This document shows positions 33,085 to 41,052 of a stretch of 64,000 nucleotides of DNA, piece by piece. The notes below the pieces were generated by a model. The model was not told the DNA's origin. It saw only the letters and a program-made list of their open reading frames with translations, and made no database searches. Source of the DNA: a virus; the IMG/VR virus record IMGVR_UViG_3300042472_000301, positions 1 through 64,000 of that record, one strand, 5' to 3'. The position numbers were made by a program, and so were the translations under genes. Positions within the stretch are counted from its first letter, which is position 1. Each line of letters starts with the position of its first letter.

Positions 33085-34857
33085 ATGGCACTCGACACTA
33101 ACATTGCGCTAGGCATTAAGCCCGTAGAGCAGCCCAATATGCTTGCCCAAATGGGGCAGATGATGCAAATTCGGCAAGCGCAGCAAGGCTTTGAAAGCGA
33201 AAACGCTTTGCGTGATTTTTACGCGCAAGGCGGGGATCCGTCAAGCGCCGAAGGTAGGCGCCAATTGTTGTCGCGCAACCCCTCAGCGGGTATGAAAATT
33301 ATTGGGCAGCTAAGTGAAAACTCTGCGCGCGATATAAACACGGCGGAGAAGTCTTTAGGTTTGTATAAAGATCAAGTGGGCTTTATTAAATCGCCTGACG
33401 ACGCAGCAAGGTGGTTGAGTAATTTTTATGCAAACCCTCTTACCCGTCCTTACGTTGAATCGGTTGCGCCGATGGATGTTGCATTGGCAGCAATCCCTAA
33501 AAATGACCCTGCCGCATTTCAAAACTGGTTAAAAAATGCGTCGTTAAAAGCCGAAAAATTGTTTGTTGACGCTAATACAGAAGCGACAAACAAAACGCGT
33601 ATTCAAGCAGCCGGTATTAGCGCGGCAGCGGGCAACCGCCAAGCGACAATTGCTGAACAACGCTATGCTCAAGATTTAGCTGATCGGGCCGAGGCCGACA
33701 GATTGGCGGGCAGACCTTCTACGCCGCCGTTTGTTGCGCCTACAACCGGCGGTGGTGGTGGCGGTGGGGCGCCTTTTACTTTGCCTATGACTAGCGGCGG
33801 TACAGCGCCCGCAGTTACTAACGCGTTACCTGCAATAGTGGGCGCGGCCCCCGCCGCACCGGCGTCGACCAATATGCTAGTGCCTGGCGCGCAAGCACCG
33901 GCAACGGCGCCTGTTACTCCTGTTGCACCAACGGCGGCGCCTGTTACTCCGGTTGCACCTGTTACCGCTGCTGCACCAGTAAGAGATGCAAACACGCGGA
34001 TACAAGATATTAGCGCTGAAATTGAACGCCTTAGACCGTATATGGGCAATCCTAAAGTTGCGTTGAATGTTCAGCAACTTGCTACCGAACGTACTCAATT
34101 GATAGCGGCGGCTAAACAAGAAGCGCCTACATTAACTAGAATTGACGACCCAACTACACCAGGCCAAAGGCTAGAGATTAACGCGCGCGAATACAAAGGC
34201 GGCGGGTTAGGCTCACCAGGCGTGTTGGGCGTTGCGCGTACGGATAAATTGACGCCACAACAAACGGTTAAATTAAAAGCCGAAATAGGCAAAGATTTTA
34301 AAGCCGTTGAAAGAACTATTGCTGAAACTGACGCGCTGCTTGAGTCTATTGACGCAGTTAGAAACAGCAACCTAGAACGTGTGGCGGGCCCAATTGATGC
34401 GCGTACGTTCACAATGACTAACGAAGGAAAACTTGCTGAAACAAGGTTTGAAAACCTTAAGGGCAAAGTCACCGCAATTGCTAAAACGGCGGCTACTATG
34501 ACCGGCGCAATTGGCTCTATTGCTAACCAAGAATGGCAAATTTTGGCCAATCAAATTGCGGTGCTTGACCTCAAAAATGGTAAAGAACCTAGCCTTGAGC
34601 AAATTGACCAGTTAGAGCGTCAAGCAATGAGTATTGCTAATCGTATGCGCGATGGGTTTAGTCGTCAGTACGGCGAGTATTTGGACGAACTCGGGCCACA
34701 GTACAGAGAAATACCAAACGTGACATACACGCCAGGCTCGGCAGGGTACACCCCAACAGGTAAGAAAACTCCCGCTCGAAACAGCGCAACACCGGCCAAT
34801 ACAGGTAACATAGCTACCAATCCGACCATTGACGCATTGCTTAACAAGTACAAATAA
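33085..34857 (+). CDS. Internal virion / DNA ejection protein
   Basis: A 590-residue protein, mostly helical, with a proline/alanine-rich linker about 210-300 (PVTPVAPTAAPVTPVAP) between two helical regions. The size and order match the second ejection protein of podoviruses. No lytic enzyme motif is visible. Confidence 0.72.
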   Translation: MALDTNIALGIKPVEQPNMLAQMGQMMQIRQAQQGFESENALRDFYAQGGDPSSAEGRRQLLSRNPSAGMKIIGQLSENSARDINTAEKSLGLYKDQVGFIKSPDDAARWLSNFYANPLTRPYVESVAPMDVALAAIPKNDPAAFQNWLKNASLKAEKLFVDANTEATNKTRIQAAGISAAAGNRQATIAEQRYAQDLADRAEADRLAGRPSTPPFVAPTTGGGGGGGAPFTLPMTSGGTAPAVTNALPAIVGAAPAAPASTNMLVPGAQAPATAPVTPVAPTAAPVTPVAPVTAAAPVRDANTRIQDISAEIERLRPYMGNPKVALNVQQLATERTQLIAAAKQEAPTLTRIDDPTTPGQRLEINAREYKGGGLGSPGVLGVARTDKLTPQQTVKLKAEIGKDFKAVERTIAETDALLESIDAVRNSNLERVAGPIDARTFTMTNEGKLAETRFENLKGKVTAIAKTAATMTGAIGSIANQEWQILANQIAVLDLKNGKEPSLEQIDQLERQAMSIANRMRDGFSRQYGEYLDELGPQYREIPNVTYTPGSAGYTPTGKKTPARNSATPANTGNIATNPTIDALLNKYK

Positions 34858-34859
34858 TC

Positions 34860-37229
34860 ATGGCGACTATTGAAGAACTTAGTTCAGCGTTGGTTAAGGC
34901 AGACGCGGCGGGTAATACTGCGGATGCTAAAGCATTTGCGGATGCCATTCGCAATATGCGATCTAGCGAAGGTATGCCTAAAGAGCGAACCGTAATGCAA
35001 GAGGTCATGCAAATACCCGCTGGTATTTACAAAGGCTTTAAAAACGTAACAGATACGTTGATTAAAGGCGGCGCAAGCGCGTTAGATTATGCGGCAGGCA
35101 CTAACACCCGCGCAACAGTTGACGAAGCATCTAAGCGCGCAAACGAAGAATACAACCAAGTATATGGGGCTAGCACATTAGGTAAGTCAGGTGAGATTTT
35201 AGGTGAGATCGGCGCAACAATGCTGCCTATTGCGGGCTTGTCTAAAATCGTTGCCAAGGGTGCTGAGTTAGCCCCCTCGCTTGCCAAATTTCTAACCCCT
35301 GTTTCCAAGTCTATTGCCTCGGGCGGGTTTAATACCGGCTTGGCGGGCGGTGCGGTAAACACAGGCGTCAGAGCGCTAGGCGGTGCAGCGGGCGGCGCAA
35401 TTGGTGCGGGGCTAGTCAACCCTGAAAATGCTGGTGTTGGTGCTGCTTTTGGCGCGGCTGTACCTGCATTGGCGTTGCCAGCGGCTAAATTTGTTGTCGA
35501 GCAAGGGCGTAAGATGTTTAGCCCTGGCACCGCAGCAATTAACCAAGCTGTTGGCGACAAGGGCGGTCAAATCATAAACGCGTTACGCGACCCTAACGCC
35601 GTGATTGTGCCTGGTTCCTCGCCCACCGCCGGTCAAGTGGCGGCGCCTGTGGGCAGTACGGGGTTCTCAGGGTTTACCAAAGACCTTGCAGCTAACCCCA
35701 AAGTAGCGCAACTTTACGCCGACAAAGCCGCGCAAACTAGTGAGGCTCAGTTAGCGCAACAAGCGCGTGTGGACACGCGTCTTCAAGGTGTGGTTGACCG
35801 CGTTACAAAAAAGATTGACGACAACCTTGCTACGGTCACACCATCTGAAACAGGTAACAGCCTTCGCGTCATTGGTGAAGCGGCTAAACAAAAGTTTAAA
35901 GACGACACACTTAAGCCTGGGTACGCCGCCGCGTTTAATTTAGCGGGCGACGGCAAGATTAACATTTCAAATGTAGTGACTAAAGCCGAAGAAATTTTAG
36001 GGCAAAAGTTGTCTACGTTTGCGCCTGAAACTGCGCCTACTACCGTCAAAAAACTATTGTCGTTTCAGCCTAAAGTGCCTGAAGCCAAACCTTTGGGCGG
36101 CGGCTTAGTGTCGTCAAAAGTTAAAACTGCACCGGCGGCACCTGAAGGGTTTGCTTCTGCTACGCTTGAAGAATTAGATGGTGTGCGTAAGGCTATTAAC
36201 GCAGATATTCAATCGGCCATAACGGGCAACAGGCCTACTGACCCCGCTACGTTGCGTAATTTGATGCAATTGCACAAAGAGATTGATGACGCAATTGGCA
36301 AGTCTACGGCAATCCCCGACGCAGCCAAAACCGCTTACGCTGACATTGTTAAGACGTACCGCACCGAGTATGTGCCTCGTTTTAAAGAAGGCGCTAACGC
36401 TAATTTGTTTAAACAAACTGCGTCTAACGAACTCAAAACTAGACCTGAAGATGTCATTACTAAATACTTTAACCCTGGTGGTGAGTCGGAGGCCAAGCAG
36501 TTTGTAAACCTGTTTGGCAGCGACCCCAACGCGTTAAAGATTGCCGGTAAAGGCATCGAAGATTTGTTCCGTCAAAAAGTGACGGACGCATCTACGGGCT
36601 TGGTTAAACCCGCAGCCCTTGCCAAATTTTTAAAAGATTACGCGCAACCCATTAAGATTATGGACGACGCGGGTATGGGGTTAAGTCAACGCTTTGCAAC
36701 CATTAGCAAAGATGTGCAGCGTTTGCAACGCGTAGAAGGTATGCAAACCACAAACGCCGCTAATCGGCTAGCGCCCGCCATCCCTGCTGGCCCCAACGCG
36801 CTTGCAGTCGAACAACGCATCAATCAATTAACCCAAGGGTTAACACCCAAGCAATTAAGCGCGGTCAACGCCGTGCGTGATGACTTGGCGCGTATGGCCG
36901 AGTACGAAAGGTTAGCGCAAGCGGGTAGCACTGGCACAGCGGGTAAGATTGCAACTGAAGCGGGTAAAGGGATTGGAATGCAATTTCCAAGCCTATTGAA
37001 CACTTCAGTTACCGCAGTCAATTTTGTTCTTAAACGCTTGGTTGGTAAAATGGATGATAAATTAGCGATTGCTTTAGCTACCGAATTAGCCAACCCCGCG
37101 TCTGCTGCAAACGCTATTCAACGCGCTATGGTTAAACGTGGTAGTCAGGAAATCAATAATCAGTTTGCTCGCAACGCCCTTCGCCCCGTCACAATGGGTG
37201 GCATCAACGCTTTAGCTGGACAAGAATAA
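34860..37229 (+). CDS. Large internal virion / DNA ejection protein
   Basis: A 789-residue, predominantly helical protein with a glycine-zipper-like segment (GGAAGGAIGAGLVNPENAGV, about 175-195) that could enter the membrane, flanked by amphipathic helices. It is the third and longest of the ejection-protein set. The C-terminal half is charged and helical (KFLKDYAQPIKIMDDAGMGL). It overlaps the next gene start by one base. Confidence 0.72.
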   Translation: MATIEELSSALVKADAAGNTADAKAFADAIRNMRSSEGMPKERTVMQEVMQIPAGIYKGFKNVTDTLIKGGASALDYAAGTNTRATVDEASKRANEEYNQVYGASTLGKSGEILGEIGATMLPIAGLSKIVAKGAELAPSLAKFLTPVSKSIASGGFNTGLAGGAVNTGVRALGGAAGGAIGAGLVNPENAGVGAAFGAAVPALALPAAKFVVEQGRKMFSPGTAAINQAVGDKGGQIINALRDPNAVIVPGSSPTAGQVAAPVGSTGFSGFTKDLAANPKVAQLYADKAAQTSEAQLAQQARVDTRLQGVVDRVTKKIDDNLATVTPSETGNSLRVIGEAAKQKFKDDTLKPGYAAAFNLAGDGKINISNVVTKAEEILGQKLSTFAPETAPTTVKKLLSFQPKVPEAKPLGGGLVSSKVKTAPAAPEGFASATLEELDGVRKAINADIQSAITGNRPTDPATLRNLMQLHKEIDDAIGKSTAIPDAAKTAYADIVKTYRTEYVPRFKEGANANLFKQTASNELKTRPEDVITKYFNPGGESEAKQFVNLFGSDPNALKIAGKGIEDLFRQKVTDASTGLVKPAALAKFLKDYAQPIKIMDDAGMGLSQRFATISKDVQRLQRVEGMQTTNAANRLAPAIPAGPNALAVEQRINQLTQGLTPKQLSAVNAVRDDLARMAEYERLAQAGSTGTAGKIATEAGKGIGMQFPSLLNTSVTAVNFVLKRLVGKMDDKLAIALATELANPASAANAIQRAMVKRGSQEINNQFARNALRPVTMGGINALAGQE

Positions 37230-37483
37230 TGGATTGGCAAAACTTCATCAACTTAGGTGCCGGTGGTCTACTCGCGGTGGGTGGATGGTTTTGTCGTCAG
37301 TTATGGGATTCTGTTAAAGAGCTCAAGACTGACATTGCTAATCTCAAGCTGCACGTCAGCGATTCGTATGTCAAAAAATCCGAGATTGACACAATTAAGT
37401 CCGAGATGGACAAACGCTTTGACCGCGTCGAGATGTTGCTTGACCGCTTGTTCGATAAACTTGAAGCCAAGGCAGACAAATAA
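37229..37483 (+). CDS. Small membrane-anchored coiled-coil protein of the lysis cassette
   Basis: An 84-residue protein: one short hydrophobic segment (LGAGGLLAVGGWFCRQLW) followed by a coiled coil (IDTIKSEMDKRFDRVEMLLD). The layout, a membrane anchor then a periplasmic-type coiled coil, is that of an i-spanin or holin accessory protein. It overlaps the holin gene start by one base. Confidence 0.7.
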   Translation: MDWQNFINLGAGGLLAVGGWFCRQLWDSVKELKTDIANLKLHVSDSYVKKSEIDTIKSEMDKRFDRVEMLLDRLFDKLEAKADK

Positions 37484-37899
37484 TGTTCCCTATCATGGAT
37501 GTGCTTGGCGTTGGCATGAAGATTTTGGATAAGTTTTTTCCTGATCCCGAACAAAAGGCCAAAGCGCAACTTGAGTTAATGCAGATGCAGCAGAACGGCG
37601 AACTCGCCAAGATGCAAGCCGATATGCAAGAGCAGGGCGAACTCACCAAGCGTCAAGAGAACGACATGAGGTCTGACTCTTGGTTGAGTAAAAACATTCG
37701 TCCTATGACCCTCATAGCCATCCTAGCGGGCTACTTCATCTTCGCCATGATGTCAGCGTTTGATCTTGATACAAACGAGAAGTATGTTGAGTTGCTTGGG
37801 CAATGGGGCATGTTAATAATGAGCTTCTATTTCGGTGGTCGCACCCTTGAAAAGATCATCGACATGAAAAACAAAACGCCCGAAAAGAGCGACAAGTAA
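37483..37899 (+). CDS. Holin, 3TM/GTA type
   Basis: A 138-residue protein. An amphipathic N-terminal half rich in Gln and Met (QLELMQMQQNGELAKMQADM) is followed by the SWLSKNIRPMTLIAILAGYF segment (about 65-85) and a second hydrophobic helix (GMLIMSFYFGGRTLEKI, about 105-121). RPMTLI and FYFGGRTLEK are diagnostic of the GTA/3TM holin family. It would release endolysin through the inner membrane. Confidence 0.88.
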   Translation: MFPIMDVLGVGMKILDKFFPDPEQKAKAQLELMQMQQNGELAKMQADMQEQGELTKRQENDMRSDSWLSKNIRPMTLIAILAGYFIFAMMSAFDLDTNEKYVELLGQWGMLIMSFYFGGRTLEKIIDMKNKTPEKSDK

Positions 37900-38561
37900 T
37901 GGTAACGGCTAAAAAGCCTGCGGTTAAACGAGCGCCAGTAAAACGGGTTGCAAAACCTGCGCCTGTTAGGAACCCAGACTTTACAGACAAGGTTGTTGAT
38001 CTTATCAAGTGGGTAGACAGTCCGTTCAAGCTGATCTCGGTGGTGCTGATTGCCTTTGTTGCGTTTGCTGGGTACTTTGCTTGGGACTCACGGCAAGTCA
38101 TTTTGAATGCAATCAGTAGCAAAAAGACAGAGCTAAAAGAGCCGTTGTTGGTTGAGGCTATTGCCAAGTCTTTGATCTACGATCTAAGCGCGGATGTGGT
38201 GATTGTGAATTCAGTCAATCTTCAATCAAACAGTCGCACAACCATTTTGGCAATGAGCAATCAGGGGCGTGAAAAGTCTCTCGAAGGCGCAATCAACGCT
38301 TTGTTTACCAGTTCGCCTGAACGCAACCGTGCAGTCATCACGATGTTCCAAGGAGAGGTGCATTGCGAGACGTTTGTGCCAAGCTCAAAGATTGGAGAGT
38401 ACGTTGTTAAACATGGCGTGACGTATATGTGTCGTGGCTCTGTACCGCCAGAACAAGGCAGGTTTGTAGGCTACATTGCGGTAGGCTTTAAGATACCGCC
38501 TAAGGATATTATTCAAGCGAAGACTCGCATTAACTTAGCAAGCACGGAGATGAGTAAATGA
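37899..38561 (+). CDS. Membrane-anchored lysis-cassette protein (A/B hybrid at the join)
   Basis: A 220-residue protein: a basic, proline-rich cytoplasmic N-terminus (KKPAVKRAPVKRVAKPAPVR), one membrane helix (about 45-62) and a periplasmic domain. The first 28 bases belong to the phage A circle, the next 127 are identical in A and B, and the rest is the B version. It is therefore probably an artificial but near-natural hybrid. Its 3' end overlaps the B endolysin by ATGA. Confidence 0.8.
   Translation: MVTAKKPAVKRAPVKRVAKPAPVRNPDFTDKVVDLIKWVDSPFKLISVVLIAFVAFAGYFAWDSRQVILNAISSKKTELKEPLLVEAIAKSLIYDLSADVVIVNSVNLQSNSRTTILAMSNQGREKSLEGAINALFTSSPERNRAVITMFQGEVHCETFVPSSKIGEYVVKHGVTYMCRGSVPPEQGRFVGYIAVGFKIPPKDIIQAKTRINLASTEMSK
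37927..38053 (+). repeat. 127-bp exact repeat of window bases 1-127 (assembly junction)
   Basis: Every base of 1-127 matches 37927-38053, and the first mismatch is the 128th base (G in A, C in B). The repeat starts exactly at the first base of the window. This is the form expected when a contig passes twice through one 127-mer graph vertex. A true duplication ending exactly at the contig edge is less likely. Confidence 0.9.
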
Positions 38562-39094
38562 TTGATAACTGGAAACTAGCTTTTGAACAGATGCTCAAAA
38601 GTGAAGGTGGCTTCACAGACGACGAGCGTGATGACGGCAACAAGTTACCAGATGGGCGTAAAGGCTCAACCATGCTTGGCGTGACTCAATTTAATTGGGA
38701 ACAGCACGTTGGGCATCAGGTCACCCACGACGATATGCGTAAGCTCACTCCTGCGGATGTAGAACCCCTGTACAAGAAAAAGTATTGGGACGTTGTGCGG
38801 GCTGACGAATTGCCTTCTGGGATTGATTACCTAGTCTTTGATATGGGTGTGAACGCCGGTCCGGGTCGCTCTATCAAAATCATGCAAACCGCTTTGGGCG
38901 TACCTGCTGACGGTGGTTTTGGTCCGATGACAATGGCTGCTGTCTTAGCTGCTGACCCTGTTGTGTTAATTGAGAAGTTCAGTCAAGAGAAAGAGGCGTT
39001 TTACCGTGGTCTTGAAAAGTTCACTGTATACGGTGAAGGCTGGCTTAATCGTGTTGCAGCAGTTAAGGTCAAGGCAAGCTCGATGCTCGGCTAA
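38558..39094 (+). CDS. Endolysin, glycoside hydrolase family 108 type (phage B copy)
   Basis: A 178-residue homologue of the endolysin at 632, with the same KSEGGFTDDERDDGNK catalytic region (E16) and DGGFGPMTMAA C-terminal motif. Differences gather in the last 50 residues. Divergence from the A copy is larger than in the membrane protein before it, so similarity falls with distance from the shared 127 bp. Confidence 0.93.
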   Translation: MIDNWKLAFEQMLKSEGGFTDDERDDGNKLPDGRKGSTMLGVTQFNWEQHVGHQVTHDDMRKLTPADVEPLYKKKYWDVVRADELPSGIDYLVFDMGVNAGPGRSIKIMQTALGVPADGGFGPMTMAAVLAADPVVLIEKFSQEKEAFYRGLEKFTVYGEGWLNRVAAVKVKASSMLG

Positions 39095-39128
39095 ATTGTG
39101 GTTTTAAATTAGTGCGATAAAGGTTAAA

Positions 39129-39191
39129 ATGTCAAATCAAGCGCTTTGTGATAAAACGCTCTCAAAATTACTTTTGTGGGTGGCGCTATGA
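39129..39191 (+). CDS. Possible 20-codon leader peptide
   Basis: The frame MSNQALCDKTLSKLLLWVAL stops at TGA 39189-39191, which overlaps the ATG of the adaptor gene (ATGA). It is preceded by AAAGG. Its main function may be to bring ribosomes to the start of the adaptor gene. No conservation data are available, so it is tentative. Confidence 0.35.
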   Translation: MSNQALCDKTLSKLLLWVAL

Positions 39192-39817
39192 CCGCGAGCT
39201 TTGTTCTAACTTACGACAACTTAGTCACAACGATCGAGCAGTACCTCGAGCGTAATGACGCCGCCGTTGTCTCTCAGATCCCTGTATTTATCACGCTAGC
39301 TGAGTTTGAGATTGCTCAGCAGATCAAGACGCTCGGTCAGATCGAGGTTGCGCAAGGCGTGATGTCAATCGGCAACCCGATCATTCAGAAGCCCGCTCGT
39401 TGGCGCAAGACCGTGTCAATGTCGGTCACCTCGGGCGGTGAGAAGACGCCCGTTTTCTTACGCAAGTACGAGTACCTGACCAACTACAGCGCGGAGAGCG
39501 CGAACGGTCTGCCCCTGTACTACGCGGATTACAACTACGACAACTGGTTCGTGTCGCCTACGCCCGATCAGGCGTACACGTTTGAGGTGCTTATTTATCA
39601 GCGCCTACAGCCCCTGTCCTCAACAAATCAGACCAACTGGATCACAAACAACGCCCCCAACGCAATGCTCTTCGGGGCGCTCTTGCAGGCTGTGATCTAC
39701 CTAAAAGACGACGCACGTCAGATATTCCAACAGAAGTACGACATGGCAATGCAGGCGCTTAAAGTCGAGGACGTGACCCGCGTGGGTGACCGCTCAGCAA
39801 TCGCTGTGGACTCTTAG
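39188..39817 (+). CDS. Head-tail adaptor / gp4-like protein of phage B
   Basis: A 209-residue protein with FVLTYDNLVTTIEQYLERND, then FITLAEFEIAQQIKTLGQIE, the helical start typical of podovirus adaptor proteins. It would extend the portal ring. It is not similar by eye to the gp4-like protein of phage A at 26857. I choose ATG 39188 because of its ATGA coupling to the small frame upstream; GTG 39176 is the alternative. Confidence 0.75.
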   Translation: MTASFVLTYDNLVTTIEQYLERNDAAVVSQIPVFITLAEFEIAQQIKTLGQIEVAQGVMSIGNPIIQKPARWRKTVSMSVTSGGEKTPVFLRKYEYLTNYSAESANGLPLYYADYNYDNWFVSPTPDQAYTFEVLIYQRLQPLSSTNQTNWITNNAPNAMLFGALLQAVIYLKDDARQIFQQKYDMAMQALKVEDVTRVGDRSAIAVDS

Positions 39818-39825
39818 AGGTAACT

Positions 39826-41052
39826 ATGACCAACACCTACGTCAACCCGATCACGGGACAGACAATCAACCCGAGTCAGATCGGCTACGAAGCACTGACG
39901 ATCTCGGCAGACACGGAGCTCGACTGGCCAATCAACGGCACGACAAGCACAGACGTTGTTGCCGCAATCATTCAGGTCACCGCAACCGTGGGCAGCTTAA
40001 AGCTGTACCTGCCCTCTGCGCTGCAGGTGAGCACGGGTCAGAGCGTGCTGATTCAGAACATTGGCGCAATCACCTTTACGGTCACGGATATCTCAGGCAA
40101 CACAATTGTTTCAATTGCCTCGGGTATCGCTCAGTACATCTTCTTAACTAATAACACAACAAACAACGGCACTTGGTCTACTGTCACGTTTGGAGCTGGC
40201 ACCTCGTCGGCGAACGCTGCGGCTTTAGCAGGGTACGGTCTGACCGCAATTAGCACGACGCTCAATCAGCAATACGCTGAAAGTTCAATTTTCTCAAACC
40301 TCACATTAAACTCAACTTACCGCGCTCAGTTCTTAGTTTGGTCAAGCGGCGTGGGCACGATCACGCTGCCCACAGCGTCTACGGTCGGTAACGGTTGGTT
40401 TGTCATGGTGCGCAACGGCGGCACAGGCATCCTGACGCTTACCCCAAGCGGCACAGACACGATAGACGCAGCAGCTACGCAGCAACTTCAATTGACTGAG
40501 TCGTTGGTCATCGTCTCAAACGGCATTAATGGCTACTCTACGTTTGCCTACGGGCGCTCAAACACGTTCGCTTATACCCAGTTAGCCAAGGTCGTCACGG
40601 GAGGCACCACGACCCTCACGGCTGTTGAGTACGCCAACGTCGTGCAGGGTTACTCAGGGGCTTTGCTTTCAAACCAGATTGTCGTGCTGCCTTCAACCGT
40701 TCAGATTTATTACCTGAACAACCAGACGACTGGCTCGTTCTCGCTCACGTTCAAGACCTCAGCCGTCAGCGCAGCGACGGTTACTGTGCCTCAAGGTCAG
40801 ACCTTGACTGTGGTCTGTGACGGCACAAACGTCTACAACTCGTCGAGCGCCTCTGGCGGCACGGTCACGACGCTCACGATTAACTCAGGCTCGGCTGCTG
40901 CGCCCTCGTTGAACTTTACAGGCAACACGAACACGGGCATGTACCAACCTGCAACGAATCAGGTAGGCTTTGCTCTGAACGGCGCAAACGCACTCACGCT
41001 CACCACGTCCGGTTTGTTCGTGCCTGCAGGTGTTTCGGGAGGCGCGTTTTGA
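39826..41052 (+). CDS. Beta-rich fibre-like protein
   Basis: A 408-residue protein of repeated Thr/Gly/Val strands. The C-terminus has NTNTGMYQPATNQVGFALNG, a motif frequent near the end of phage fibre shafts. The N-terminus (VNPITGQTINPSQIGYEALT) may bind the adaptor. It is probably a fibre or tail knob component, sited between adaptor and stabilisation protein genes. Confidence 0.7.
   Translation: MTNTYVNPITGQTINPSQIGYEALTISADTELDWPINGTTSTDVVAAIIQVTATVGSLKLYLPSALQVSTGQSVLIQNIGAITFTVTDISGNTIVSIASGIAQYIFLTNNTTNNGTWSTVTFGAGTSSANAAALAGYGLTAISTTLNQQYAESSIFSNLTLNSTYRAQFLVWSSGVGTITLPTASTVGNGWFVMVRNGGTGILTLTPSGTDTIDAAATQQLQLTESLVIVSNGINGYSTFAYGRSNTFAYTQLAKVVTGGTTTLTAVEYANVVQGYSGALLSNQIVVLPSTVQIYYLNNQTTGSFSLTFKTSAVSAATVTVPQGQTLTVVCDGTNVYNSSSASGGTVTTLTINSGSAAAPSLNFTGNTNTGMYQPATNQVGFALNGANALTLTTSGLFVPAGVSGGAF

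Noticed and set aside
33669-34049. 126-residue leftward frame rich in Ala, Gly and Val
   Set aside because: It mirrors the Pro/Ala/Thr-rich linker of the ejection protein on the other strand.
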